This document shows positions 35,311 to 44,298 of a stretch of 60,321 bases of DNA, piece by piece. Source of the DNA: Methylobacterium thuringiense. Lineage in GTDB: Bacteria; Pseudomonadota; Alphaproteobacteria; Rhizobiales; Beijerinckiaceae. A program made the translations under genes and the position numbers. Under the pieces are notes generated by a model. The model was not told where the DNA came from. It searched no databases and worked only from the letters and a program-made list of their open reading frames with translations. Positions within the stretch are counted from its first letter, which is position 1. Every line of letters begins with the position of its first letter. The stretch is from NCBI RefSeq assembly GCF_022179645.1, contig NZ_BPRA01000019.1, positions 1 to 60,321 of the forward strand. The letters are read 5' to 3'.

Positions 35311-36585
35311 CTAGAACCCGATTTCGAGGGCGCCGCCGACGTCGAGGGCGTCGGCCAAGCCTTCGTTGAGCCCGCTGGCGGTGCGGCGGGAGGAAGCTAG
35401 CACCGCGTCGAGGGCCTCGACGTTCTCGATCGTGGTGCTGTCGGCGACCGCCCGCCACAGGCGCACGGTGATCACCCGGACATAGAGCACTGCGAAGAGC
35501 AGCAGGCTCCCGAGATAGGCGACGGTCATCCCGATCACGAGCAGCACCTGTGCGCCGCTCCCCAGCCCGCTCGTCTGGAGAAGGAATGCGCTGCCGCCGA
35601 TCACGATGCCGATCGCGGCGAGGTAGCCGAGGATCGACAGCATGTAGACGATGTAGGGCCAGTAGAACTGGCGCGCCTTCAGCGTCGAGTTCAGCCGCGC
35701 CGCGCCGAGGGCTGCGGCGTTCATGAAGGCGCGGGTCTCGCGGGCCCGGTAATAGGGGATCAGGAACAGGGCGAGCGGGATGAAAATCGAGGCGACGATG
35801 GCGACGGCGCCACCGTAGGTGGCGAGCGGGGTGCCGGCATAGATCGGGTTGAAGACGAACTTCCCCGGCTTGTCCGGGTCGGCGATCATCAGGTCCGCGG
35901 GAAACGAGAAATCGTTGGCGACGAGCAGGGCGAGGATGCTGACGAAGAGCGGCCCCAGGGCGACCAGGTAGAACAGCAGCCACGGCTTCAGGATCATGCT
36001 GCCCCGCGCCGTCGAGGTCATCCGGCTCTCGCCGACGAGGGTGTGGCCGATGCGGTAGCGCTCCAGGCTCGCGCGCATCCAGGGGAAGGCGATGCCGAGG
36101 GTGACGAGCGTGAGGAACCACCAGCCCGTCGCGAGGCCGACATAGGTCAGCGCCGAGCCGTCCTGCCCGAGGCGGATGCCGCGCCAGAGGGTCCGCGAGG
36201 CCCGGTAGCGGCGCCCGCGAAAGATCGCGTACTGGCCGAGCAGGAACAGGAACACGAAGGTGATCGGGCCAGCGAAGGGCGCGAGCGGCGGATAGGCGAA
36301 GCCGAGCGCGAACAGCACGATGTAGACCGGCACCAGGATCGCGAGCGCCACCAAGAAGCCGAGGAACAGCTCCTTGCCGCGGCCGGTATATTCGCCCGGC
36401 GAGCCCGCCACGATCGTGCGGCTCCAGAAGTAGCGTCGCAGGTTGGTGATGTACCAGAAGCGATAGATGCCGAAGGTCACGAGCGAGAGCAGGAAGCCCT
36501 TCACCGCGATGCTGGTCAGGCCCTTGGCCTGCCGGTCGAACACGATCGCGCCCGGCCGTGCCGGCACCGCACTCACTGAATCCAT
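35311..36585 (-). CDS. DUF898 (YjgN-like) integral membrane protein
   Basis: A 424-residue inner-membrane protein with about nine to ten hydrophobic spans in repeated pairs. DUF898 hallmarks are the start FLLSLVTFGIYRFWYITNLRRYFWSRT and the later repeats GWWFLTLVTLGIAFPWMRASLERYRIG and NSTLKARQFYW. Its function is unknown. Pairing with a downstream M48 protease (18 bases apart, same strand) is recurrent in Proteobacteria and suggests that the protease acts on or with this membrane protein. Confidence 0.87.
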   Translation of the reverse strand: MDSVSAVPARPGAIVFDRQAKGLTSIAVKGFLLSLVTFGIYRFWYITNLRRYFWSRTIVAGSPGEYTGRGKELFLGFLVALAILVPVYIVLFALGFAYPPLAPFAGPITFVFLFLLGQYAIFRGRRYRASRTLWRGIRLGQDGSALTYVGLATGWWFLTLVTLGIAFPWMRASLERYRIGHTLVGESRMTSTARGSMILKPWLLFYLVALGPLFVSILALLVANDFSFPADLMIADPDKPGKFVFNPIYAGTPLATYGGAVAIVASIFIPLALFLIPYYRARETRAFMNAAALGAARLNSTLKARQFYWPYIVYMLSILGYLAAIGIVIGGSAFLLQTSGLGSGAQVLLVIGMTVAYLGSLLLFAVLYVRVITVRLWRAVADSTTIENVEALDAVLASSRRTASGLNEGLADALDVGGALEIGF

Positions 36586-37028
36586 ATCCCGAAGCCCCCG
36601 GTTTCTGCCGTCACGATAGACGGAGCGGGCCGGGATGCACGCATAAAGTCAATGTCGCGTCGCTCCGTTCCTGTCGATCGGCGTAGCGGGATCGATGAAG
36701 AGCCGACTAACACCGCTTACGGTTGATCGAAGCGATCTTTTCGCGTCTCCTGGCCCGCTGGGCGAGGTGGAACGCGCCGAGCGTGGTGGCTTGGGCTGCA
36801 CCGGTTCCATGCCGGCAACGACACCGCCGCCCTCTCCGTCCGCTTCGCGGCCACCTCCCCCAAAGGTGGAGCAGACGCGCGAGCCATGCCGAATGATTCA
36901 AGCGGAAACGGTATAAGACATCGGCGCCCTGCGTGACGCCGCCTTCCGAAGAAGGCCGGCAGCGCTTGGAGGCTCGCGGCGCTCGAGCCCCGGCATGAGG
37001 GCCGTTCGGGGTTGCATGACCGCAGCCG
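36586..37028. other. Gap with dispersed repeat
   Basis: About 440 bases between the DUF898 start and the ybdD stop. No coding frame is convincing. The interval contains repeat copy B (36851-36916, separate entry) and should contain the DUF898 promoter. Confidence 0.5.
36851..36916 (-). repeat. Dispersed repeat, copy B (TTATACCGTTTCCG element with hairpin)
   Basis: Read on the minus strand from 36916, TTATACCGTTTCCG continues as CTTGAATCATTCGGCATGG. A hairpin follows, with arms at 36864-36869 and 36851-36856 (CCACCT/AGGTGG). It matches the element at 1372-1431 in sequence and in the order of core and hairpin. Confidence 0.6.
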
Positions 37029-37250
37029 TCAGCAGCAGCGAAACCCGCTCTTGTTGCCGACGCCGAAGCGGGCGTTCTCGCGGTTGCGAAAAAACTCGCG
37101 CTCGGTCATCGGCGGCAGGTCGGGATGGGTCTTGGCGATGTGGGCGACGTAGGCGCCGTAATCGCCCTGTCCCACCATGAGGCGCGCGCCGTCGCAGACG
37201 CATTTCCCGAAGGTCTTGAGCCGGGTGCGGAGGTCCTGCGACGGCGTCAT
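37029..37250 (-). CDS. YbdD/YjiX family small protein
   Basis: A 73-residue cytoplasmic protein of the YbdD/YjiX (DUF466) family: GKCVCDGARLMVGQGDYGAYVAHIAKTHPDLPPMTEREFFRNRENARFG in parts (MVGQGDYGAYVAH, PMTEREFFRNR). Three Cys occur (GKCVCDG and the C-terminal CC). It is encoded 10 bases after cstA on the same strand, the standard order, and probably modulates or stabilises the CstA/BtsT-type transporter. Confidence 0.92.
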   Translation of the reverse strand: MTPSQDLRTRLKTFGKCVCDGARLMVGQGDYGAYVAHIAKTHPDLPPMTEREFFRNRENARFGVGNKSGFRCC

Positions 37251-37260
37251 GGTCGTCCTC

Positions 37261-39324
37261 TCACTCCGCCGGGACGAGCGTCGGATCGGATTCGAGAGCC
37301 GTCCAGCGGTCGGCGCGGTAGGCCTTGACGCAAGCCATGATGCCGAACACGGCGATGGCGACGACGAGGCCGACGAACAGGACGGCGAGCGCCGCGTCGA
37401 TGCGGTTGTTCAATACGATCTGGTGCATCTGGTCGATGGTCTTGGCCGGCCCCAGCACCTTCCCCTCGGCGATGGCGTTCGAGAACCGGTCCGCCTGGGC
37501 GAGGAAGCCGATCTTCGGGTCGGCGGAGAAGATCTTCTGCCAGCCGGCCGTCAGGGTGCAGATGCAGAGCCAGACGGTCGGGATGACCGTGACGAAGGCG
37601 TAGCGCTGGCGCTTCATCTTGAAGATCACCACGGTGGCGAGCGTCAGCGCCACCGCCGCGAGCATCTGGTTCGAGATGCCGAAGAGCGGCCAAAGCGTGT
37701 TGATGCCGCCGAGCGGGTCGGTGACGCCCTGGTAGAGGAAGTAGCCCCAGGCCGAGACGCAGAGTGCGGTCGCCAGGATGCTCGGCGCCCAGGCGCTGGT
37801 GTTCTTGAAGCTGGGTGCGACCAGCCCGAGCAGATCCTGCAGCATGAACCGCCCGGCCCGCGTGCCGGCATCGACCGCGGTGAGGATGAACAGCGCCTCG
37901 AATAGGATCGCGAAGTGGTACCAGAACGCCATCATCGCCTTGCCGCCGATGGCGGAGGAGATGATGTGCGCCATGCCGACGGCCAGGGTCGGCGCGCCGC
38001 CGGCCCGCGAGATGATCGTGGTCTCGCCGACGTCCTTGGCGGTCTGCGTGATGGCCTCCGGCGTGATCGCGAAGGCCGGATCGAACTTGGTCACGGCGGC
38101 GGCCGCGCTCTCGGCCGTGGTGCCGACGAGGGCGGCGGGGGAGTTCATGGTGAAGTAGATGCCGGGCTCGATGACGGTCGCCGCGACGAGGGCCATGATC
38201 GCGACGAAGCTCTCCATGAGCATGCCGCCGTAGCCGATGAAGCGGGCGTGGCTCTCGTTGTCGATCAGCTTCGGCGTCGTGCCCGACGAGATAAGGGCGT
38301 GGAAGCCCGAGACCGCGCCGCAGGCAATGGTGATGAACAGGAACGGGAACAGCGTCCCCGCCCAGACCGGGCCGGTGCCGTCGACGAACTTCGTCACCGC
38401 CGGCATCTTCATGTGCGGCGCGACCACGGCGATGCCGAGTGCAAGGCCGACGATGGTGCCGATCTTGAGGAAGGTCGAGAGGTAGTCGCGCGGGGCGAGC
38501 AGCAGCCAGACCGGCAGGATCGAGGCGACGAAGCCGTAGCCGATCAGCATCCAGGTCAGCTGCGTGCCGGTGAAGGTGAAGAACGGCTGCCAGTACGGAT
38601 CCTCTGCGATGTGGCCGCCATAGACGATGGCTGCCATCAGCAGCACGAAGCCGACGATCGAGACCTCGCCGACCTTACCGGGCCGGATATAGCGCGCGTA
38701 GACGCCCATCAGCATGGCGATCGGGATGGTGGAGGCGACTGTGAAAAAGCCCCAGGGGCTGTCGGCGAGTGCCTTGACCACGATCAGTGCCAGAACGGCG
38801 AGCAGGATGATCATGATCATGAAGGTGCCGAACAGCGCGATCACGCCGGGGATCACCCCGAGTTCGGCCCGGATCAGCTCGCCGAGCGAGCGCCCGTCGC
38901 GACGCATCGAGATGAACAGGATCATGAAGTCCTGCACCGCGCCGGCGAGGACCACGCCGGCCAGGATCCAGAGCATGCCCGGCAGGTAGCCCATCTGCGC
39001 CGCGAGCACCGGGCCGACCAGGGGACCCGCGCCGGCGATGGCCGCGAAGTGGTGGCCGAACAGCACGGTCTTGTTGGTGGGGACGTAATCGAGCCCGTCG
39101 TTGTGGACGTGCGCGGGCGTCCGGCGGCTCGGATCGAGCTGCATCACCTTCTCGGCGATGAACAGCGAATAGTAGCGGTAGGCGATCAGATAGACGCAGA
39201 CCGCGGCGACCACGATCCAGAGGGCGTTGATCGACTCGCCCCTCTGCGTGGCCACGATGGCGAGCGCTGCGGCGCCCAAGGCTCCGACCAGGGCCCAGGG
39301 CCCGTGCTTCCGTACCGCGTCCAT
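37261..39324 (-). CDS. cstA: Carbon starvation protein CstA (pyruvate/peptide transporter)
   Basis: A 687-residue polytopic inner-membrane transporter with about 16-18 spans. CstA-family blocks are the N-terminal YRYYSLFIAEKVMQLDPSRRTPAHVHNDG, TNKTVLFGHHFAAIAGAGPLVGP, GVIPGVIALFGTF and FRFHALISSGTTPK-like GFHALISSGTTPKLIDNE. Homologues import pyruvate or peptides under carbon limitation. Length fits the CstA rather than the shorter BtsT type. ybdD follows after 10 bases. The 39325-39445 interval upstream would hold its promoter. Confidence 0.93.
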   Translation of the reverse strand: MDAVRKHGPWALVGALGAAALAIVATQRGESINALWIVVAAVCVYLIAYRYYSLFIAEKVMQLDPSRRTPAHVHNDGLDYVPTNKTVLFGHHFAAIAGAGPLVGPVLAAQMGYLPGMLWILAGVVLAGAVQDFMILFISMRRDGRSLGELIRAELGVIPGVIALFGTFMIMIILLAVLALIVVKALADSPWGFFTVASTIPIAMLMGVYARYIRPGKVGEVSIVGFVLLMAAIVYGGHIAEDPYWQPFFTFTGTQLTWMLIGYGFVASILPVWLLLAPRDYLSTFLKIGTIVGLALGIAVVAPHMKMPAVTKFVDGTGPVWAGTLFPFLFITIACGAVSGFHALISSGTTPKLIDNESHARFIGYGGMLMESFVAIMALVAATVIEPGIYFTMNSPAALVGTTAESAAAAVTKFDPAFAITPEAITQTAKDVGETTIISRAGGAPTLAVGMAHIISSAIGGKAMMAFWYHFAILFEALFILTAVDAGTRAGRFMLQDLLGLVAPSFKNTSAWAPSILATALCVSAWGYFLYQGVTDPLGGINTLWPLFGISNQMLAAVALTLATVVIFKMKRQRYAFVTVIPTVWLCICTLTAGWQKIFSADPKIGFLAQADRFSNAIAEGKVLGPAKTIDQMHQIVLNNRIDAALAVLFVGLVVAIAVFGIMACVKAYRADRWTALESDPTLVPAE

Positions 39325-39445
39325 CGACGCCTCTCCCAGTTGGGCCGAATTCTTGATTCAGTCGGCCTCCACTGTCGTTCTAACCGGTCTGCAAAAGAAT
39401 TCCAGTTGCCCGTGCGCCTCACGGGCACAGATGCGAACAGCCGAT

Positions 39446-40075
39446 TCAATCCAGCACGATGACGCGGTTTGGCAGCTCGTTCCGGTTCGGCCCGGCGGGC
39501 AGTTCTACGGCCAGCACGGCGCCGACGCGCGCGACGGCGACGACGAGGCCGGGGCCGAGCTCGCCCCGCCCCGCCGCCGTCGCGAGATCGCTGAGGATGG
39601 CGGTCCAGGTCGCGTCCGAGACGCGCGCGCGAACGGCCGCGTCGGCGACGATCTCGGCGTGGTGTTCGGCGAGAGCCAGATAGATCAGCACGCCGGTGCG
39701 TGCCTGCGTTCCGATGAGGCCGCGGGCGCCGAACTCGCGGCAGGCGGCCTCCCGCACACGGTCCCGGCGGATCGCGGGCGGCACCAGTCGGATGCGCAGG
39801 CGCGGGTCGAGCCCGACGAGCAGCGCCGCCAGCGCCACCGCCGCCTGGATCGCGGCGATCGTCGCGGCGGACAGCGTCGTGAACCCGATCAGCGGCCAGG
39901 GCGCAGCGAGCCCGGCGAACAGCGCGAGGACGGGCGCCGCCGAGCGGTAGAGACCGGAGCGGGCGGCGACGATGACCACGATCTCGCCGCTCGTGGCGGA
40001 TTCCGCCCGCGCGATGGCGACCGCGATGGCAGCGCGCTCGTCGCGGGTAAGGGGAGGGCAGGGGCTACCAGTCAC
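39446..40075 (-). CDS. TPM-domain protein, second in lemA cluster
   Basis: About 209 residues from the GTG at 40075, which overlaps the stop of the upstream TPM gene by 11 bases. The region LTRDERAAIAVAIARAESATSGEIVVIVAAR resembles the start of TPM (YgcG/Psb32) domains. Two hydrophobic segments follow (about 45-110), and then HAEIVADAAVRARVSDATWTAIL. It lacks the signal peptide and Gly-rich tail of the preceding gene. TPM domains have phosphatase or membrane-assembly roles in photosynthetic relatives; here the function is unknown. The start is uncertain because the frame remains open to 40171, but that stretch is the shadow of the Gly-rich tail. Confidence 0.78.
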   Translation of the reverse strand: MTGSPCPPLTRDERAAIAVAIARAESATSGEIVVIVAARSGLYRSAAPVLALFAGLAAPWPLIGFTTLSAATIAAIQAAVALAALLVGLDPRLRIRLVPPAIRRDRVREAACREFGARGLIGTQARTGVLIYLALAEHHAEIVADAAVRARVSDATWTAILSDLATAAGRGELGPGLVVAVARVGAVLAVELPAGPNRNELPNRVIVLD

Positions 40076-40874
40076 CGGAAGCACCTCCACCGCCGGACGA
40101 CCCGCCGCCGCCCGAGAACCCGCCATCCGAGAACCCGCCTCCGCCGCCCGAGAATCCGCCGCTCCAGCCACCGGAGGAGGGCATCGGAAAAACGACCATG
40201 CCTCCGCGTCCCCGCCTGCGCCCGCCTGGGCCGCCGCCGCCGTTCATGCGCCAGACGATGACGATGAGGAACAGGATCAGCACGATCCAGAACACGACCT
40301 CGATGCCGTTCACCGAGTCGCTTCGTACGGGCGCGCGCCGCTGCCACTGCTCGGCATCGCCCGCCATGATCGAGAGGATCGCATCGGCTCCGGCCTCAAT
40401 GCCGCCGGGGATGTCGCCCTGCTTGAACTTCGGGATGATCGCTGTCGTGATGATGGCCTTGGAGACCGCGTCGGTGATCGCGCCTTCCAATCCGTAGCCG
40501 ACCTCGATGCGGACCTTGCGGTTGGTCGGGGCGACGAGGAGCAGCGCGCCGTTGTTGCGCTTGGTCTCGCCGAGCTTCCACGCCCGGAACAGCCGGTTGG
40601 CGTACTCCTCGACGGTGAGCCCCTGCAGGCTCGGCACGGTGGCCACGACGAGCTGGTCGCCGCTCTTATCCTCGTGCGCCTTGAGCTTTCCGGTGATCCG
40701 CTCGCGGATTTCAGGCGGGAGCACGCCCGCCGCGTCCGTCACCCGCCCGTCGAGCGGCGGAAACTCCGGCTCGGCCGCCTGGACGAGGCCGGCGCAGAGG
40801 ACGAACAGCAGTAGGGCGAGCGGAGCGATGAGGACGCGCCGCAACCCCTGGACCGCGATCCGGCGCATGCGCAC
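40065..40874 (-). CDS. TPM-domain protein (YgcG-like) with Gly-rich tail
   Basis: A 269-residue secreted/membrane protein. Signal peptide about 1-33 (LLLFVLCAGLVQAAEP), a TPM domain about 38-165 (PPLDGRVTDAAGVLP, GDQLVVATVPSLQG, VRIEVGYGLEGAITDA), a membrane span about 195-212 (FWIVLILFLIVIVW) and a C-terminal Gly/Ser-rich tail (SGGGGGFSDGGFSGGGG). This is the classic YgcG layout. It is 13 bases after lemA and overlaps the second TPM gene, so the three form an operon. Confidence 0.9.
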   Translation of the reverse strand: MRMRRIAVQGLRRVLIAPLALLLFVLCAGLVQAAEPEFPPLDGRVTDAAGVLPPEIRERITGKLKAHEDKSGDQLVVATVPSLQGLTVEEYANRLFRAWKLGETKRNNGALLLVAPTNRKVRIEVGYGLEGAITDAVSKAIITTAIIPKFKQGDIPGGIEAGADAILSIMAGDAEQWQRRAPVRSDSVNGIEVVFWIVLILFLIVIVWRMNGGGGPGGRRRGRGGMVVFPMPSSGGWSGGFSGGGGGFSDGGFSGGGGSSGGGGASGDW

Positions 40875-40887
40875 GAACCGGGCCGGC

Positions 40888-41523
40888 CTAGAACTTCACG
40901 TTCGGCGGCTTTTCGGAATTCGGCGTCGCAGTGAAGGTCTCCATCGGCTTCGCATCGGGATAGAAGAACGACGCGATCCAGCGGCCCGGAATGGTGCGGA
41001 TCTCGGTGTTGTAGGCTCGGACCGCGCCGATATAGTCCTGCCGCGCCACGGTGATGCGGTTCTCGGTGCCTTCGAGCTGCGATTGAAGCGCCAGGAAGTT
41101 CTGGTTCGACTTCAGATCGGGATAGGCCTCGACGGTGGCGAGCAGGCGGCCGAGCGCGCCCGAAAGCTGGTTCTGCGAGTCCTGGAACTGCTTGAACTTC
41201 TCGGGGTCGCTGACGGTGGAGGCGTCGACCTGAACGCTCGTCGCCTTGGCCCGCGCCTCGACGACCTTGGTCAGGGTGTCCTGTTCCTGCTTGGCGTAGC
41301 CCTTCACCGTCTCGACGAGGTTCGGGATCAGGTCGGCCCGGCGCTGGTACTGGTTCTGGACCTGGCTCCAGGAGGACTTGGCCTGCTCCTCCAGGGTCGG
41401 CACCCGGTTGATCGCGCCGCAACCCGAAAGGCAGGTGGCGAAGAGCATCGCCAGCAGCGCACCGACGACGCGCGCGGCCACGGTGGACCGCGGCGGGCTT
41501 GCGAACACCGAACCCTGATGCAT
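40888..41523 (-). CDS. lemA: LemA family protein
   Basis: A 211-residue LemA-type protein, coiled-coil rich. A lipoprotein-like signal ends at LSGC (Cys35), followed by the LemA pattern SSWSQVQNQYQRRADLIPNLVETVKGYA, LSGALGRLLATVEAYPDLKSNQNFLALQSQLEGTENRITVARQDY (in part) and ending FFYPDAKPMETF. LemA and TPM/YgcG proteins are recurrent neighbours of unknown shared function at the envelope. It is the first gene of the three-gene unit. Confidence 0.92.
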   Translation of the reverse strand: MHQGSVFASPPRSTVAARVVGALLAMLFATCLSGCGAINRVPTLEEQAKSSWSQVQNQYQRRADLIPNLVETVKGYAKQEQDTLTKVVEARAKATSVQVDASTVSDPEKFKQFQDSQNQLSGALGRLLATVEAYPDLKSNQNFLALQSQLEGTENRITVARQDYIGAVRAYNTEIRTIPGRWIASFFYPDAKPMETFTATPNSEKPPNVKF

Positions 41524-41694
41524 CGACGATCTCCCTGAAGGCTGGTCCCGGACGCCGCCGGCCGAACCGGCACGACGATCGAATAGTCAAGCATGACATG
41601 GGAACGCACCCCTTCCGGGGAAAGGGCGCGGATGCGGTTCCTTCGCCTTCCGTCCCGGTTGACAAGCCGGGCCGGTTGGTAGCGCTGTGCCGGC

Positions 41695-42033
41695 ATGGAA
41701 GAGCCTTCCTCCGGCATCGCGAAGCCTCGGGTCGCGATCACCTACTGTACGCAGTGCCGCTGGCTCCTGCGGGCAGGCTGGATGGCGCAGGAGCTGTTGT
41801 CGACCTTCGGCGACAGCCTCGGCGAGGTGGCCCTCGTCCCGGGGCGAGGGGGCGCCTTCGCCATCGTTGTGGACGGCGAGACGGTCTGGGAGCGGGTGCG
41901 CGATGGCGGCTTTCCGGACGTCAAGGCACTCAAGCAGCGTGTGCGCGACCGCATCGATCCGGGCCGCGACCTCGGTCATGTCGACGGCGCGAGCGCGGCC
42001 GGGGCGGCAAGCGACGGGCAGGATCGGGCGTGA
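41695..42033 (+). CDS. SelT/SelW/SelH (Rdx) family thioredoxin-like protein
   Basis: A 112-residue small redox-type protein. The CxxC pair Cys18/Cys21 (TYCTQCRWLLRAGWMAQELL) and VWERVRDGGFPDVKALKQRVRDRI are the hallmarks of the Rdx family; the position used by Sec in animal selenoproteins is Cys here. Cytoplasmic, substrate unknown. Divergent from lemA with 171 bases between, and 27 bases upstream of the HWE kinase on the same strand. Confidence 0.9.
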   Translation: MEEPSSGIAKPRVAITYCTQCRWLLRAGWMAQELLSTFGDSLGEVALVPGRGGAFAIVVDGETVWERVRDGGFPDVKALKQRVRDRIDPGRDLGHVDGASAAGAASDGQDRA

Positions 42034-42063
42034 AGGCGCGCTCGGCGATGAGAGTCGGCGGTG

Positions 42064-44298
42064 ATGCACGGCATGCGACCTGAAACCGGGGCACCGGCGA
42101 GCGGCCAGCGGTCCCGCGACAGGCGGCGGTCGGTGGTCAGGCGCGTTCTCGCCCGCCTCGACGAGCGCGGCTTCTCCACGCAGTTCTACCTGATCATGTT
42201 CGTGATCGCGCTGATCGGGCCGGGCCTGATCTTCACAGCGATCCTCCTGGCCCGCTACGCCGCGACCGAGCGCGCGCGCTTCGAACAGGATGCCCGCGAG
42301 AACGTGCGCGGCATCTCCCTCGCGATCGAGCGCGACACCGCCGGACTCGTCGCCGGGCTCCAGACGCTCGCGACGTCGCCGCGGCTGCGCAACGGCGAGT
42401 TCGACAGCTTCGACGCGCAGGCGCGCCTCGTGCGGGATACGATCGGCCTCGATATCGTCCTGCGCCGGCCCGACGGCCAGCAGGTCGTCAACACGGCCCT
42501 GAAGCCCGGCTCGCCCCTGCCGGTCACCCCGATGCCCTTCGACGAGGAGATCGCCGGCGGCGTGCAGCGCTCCGTCGTCACCGGCTATCTCGGAGCCGCG
42601 GACCCCTCGGCCGCGAACTACGCCATCGCCGTGGCGGTCAAGCTCGACACCGGGGTGAAGTTCATCCTGAGCTATTCGGTGCCGGTGAGCCGGCTCGACG
42701 CGATCCTCAGTCGCGACCACGTCCACGGCTGGGCGACCGGCGTGTCCGACCGCGACGGCATCGTGATGTCGCGGGTGCCGGAGCTCGCGGGCGTCGTCGG
42801 CCGCCCACGGCTCGCGACCCTGCGCCAGCGCACCACCGAGACCGGTGGCGTCTGGGAGGGCAAGGACCGGGCCTTCAAGCCGGTCACCGTGGTCGAGGAA
42901 CGCTCGCGCTTCAGCGGCTGGACGGTGGCGGCCAGCATCCCCCAGCATCTCGTCGAAGCGCGCCTGCGCCGCTGGATCTGGGCCTTCGGCGGGTTCGGGC
43001 TGCTCGTCCTGGCGACCTCGTCGGCACTGGCGGTGCATCTCTGGTCGCGGGTCTCGCGGCCGCTGCGCCAGCTCGCCGCGACGGGGCCGGCCCTGTCGCG
43101 AGGCCAGGCGATCCCGCGCATCTCCTCGCCGATCCATGAGATCCGCCGCCTCGGCGACGTGCTGGCCGACGCCTCCCTGCGCCTGCGTACGCGCAGCGAC
43201 GAGCGCGACCGGGCGCTCGCCGACACCCAGCGCGGCCTCTCGGCCCTGCGCGAGAGCGAGGCGCGCTTCCGGCTCGTCGCTGATTCCGCGCCGGCGCTGA
43301 TCTGGATGACCGACGAGAACGGCGAGATCGTCTTCGCCAACATGCATTTCGACCAGCTCTTCGGGCGGCCCTATGCGGAAATGTCGGGCGACGGCTGGCA
43401 CAAGATCATCCACCCGCCGGATCTGCCCGGCTTCTCCGCGCTGTTCGAGGAGGCCGTCGAGCACCGCCAGCCGTTCAAGGCCGAGATGCGCGTGATCGAC
43501 CGCGGCGGTGGCGTGCGCTGGCTGCGCTGCGAGGGGGTGCCGCGTCTCGACGAGACCGGCGGCTTCCTCGGGTTCACGGGCTGCAACATCGACATCACCG
43601 ATGCCAAGCGCGCCGAGGAGCATCTCATGCTGCTCATCAACGAGCTGAACCACCGCGTGAAGAACACGCTCGCCACGGTCCAGTCGATCGCGTTGCAATC
43701 CCTGCGCGGCCTCGAAGGCGAGGAGGCGGAAGCCGCCCGCGCCGGGTTCGAGAATCGCCTGCTGGCCCTCGCCCGCGTCCACGACGTCCTCACCCGCGAG
43801 AACTGGGAGGGCGCCGAGATGGGAGCCGTGGTCGCCGACGCGATCCGGCCCCTGGACGGCGGGGCGAAGACCTCGCGCTTCTCCGTCTCGGGTCCGCCCC
43901 TGCGGCTGCCGCCGCGCCTCGCTCTCTCGATCGCCATGGCTCTTCACGAACTCGGCACCAACGCCGTGAAGTACGGCGCCCTGTCCAACGAAGGCGGCAG
44001 GGTCCGCATCTCCTGGACCGTGACGCGGGGCGCCGAGCTGCGCCTCGGCCTGCGCTGGAGCGAGAGCGGCGGTCCTCCGGTGAAGCGTCCGACCCGCACC
44101 GGCTTCGGTTCGCGCCTGATCGAGCGCAGCCTCGCCCGCGAACTGGAGGGCGAGGTCGCGCTGCTCTACGAGCCCGGCGGCGTGGTCTGCACCATCGATG
44201 CGCCGGTGCCGCCCCCCGGCCTGCTCGAACGCAAGGGCGGCACGGCCCTGCCGCGCCCGCCCGAGGCGCTGCCGTCACCGGGATCCGGCGTCAGCTGA
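42064..44298 (+). CDS. HWE-family sensor histidine kinase with PAS domain
   Basis: A 744-residue membrane sensor kinase. TM1 is about 42-64, a periplasmic sensor (about 65-300), TM2 about 305-325 and a HAMP-like segment follow. A PAS domain (about 405-520: FRLVADSAPALIWMTDENGEIVFAN) precedes the HWE kinase core with His530 (ELNHRVKNTLATVQSI), the W-x-E signature (HDVLTRENWEGAEM) and the ATP-binding ALHELGTNAVKYGALS. HWE kinases typically phosphorylate receiver proteins of the general stress response or CheY-like regulators in this order. The start is ATG 42064; GTG at 42061 is adjacent. Its 3' end overlaps the aldo/keto reductase by eight bases. Confidence 0.92.
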   Translation: MHGMRPETGAPASGQRSRDRRRSVVRRVLARLDERGFSTQFYLIMFVIALIGPGLIFTAILLARYAATERARFEQDARENVRGISLAIERDTAGLVAGLQTLATSPRLRNGEFDSFDAQARLVRDTIGLDIVLRRPDGQQVVNTALKPGSPLPVTPMPFDEEIAGGVQRSVVTGYLGAADPSAANYAIAVAVKLDTGVKFILSYSVPVSRLDAILSRDHVHGWATGVSDRDGIVMSRVPELAGVVGRPRLATLRQRTTETGGVWEGKDRAFKPVTVVEERSRFSGWTVAASIPQHLVEARLRRWIWAFGGFGLLVLATSSALAVHLWSRVSRPLRQLAATGPALSRGQAIPRISSPIHEIRRLGDVLADASLRLRTRSDERDRALADTQRGLSALRESEARFRLVADSAPALIWMTDENGEIVFANMHFDQLFGRPYAEMSGDGWHKIIHPPDLPGFSALFEEAVEHRQPFKAEMRVIDRGGGVRWLRCEGVPRLDETGGFLGFTGCNIDITDAKRAEEHLMLLINELNHRVKNTLATVQSIALQSLRGLEGEEAEAARAGFENRLLALARVHDVLTRENWEGAEMGAVVADAIRPLDGGAKTSRFSVSGPPLRLPPRLALSIAMALHELGTNAVKYGALSNEGGRVRISWTVTRGAELRLGLRWSESGGPPVKRPTRTGFGSRLIERSLARELEGEVALLYEPGGVVCTIDAPVPPPGLLERKGGTALPRPPEALPSPGSGVS

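Noticed and set aside
41587-43947. Large minus-strand frame across the SelW-like and HWE kinase genes
   Set aside because: Low-complexity Arg/Asp/Gly-rich reading frame lying over two well-supported plus-strand genes.
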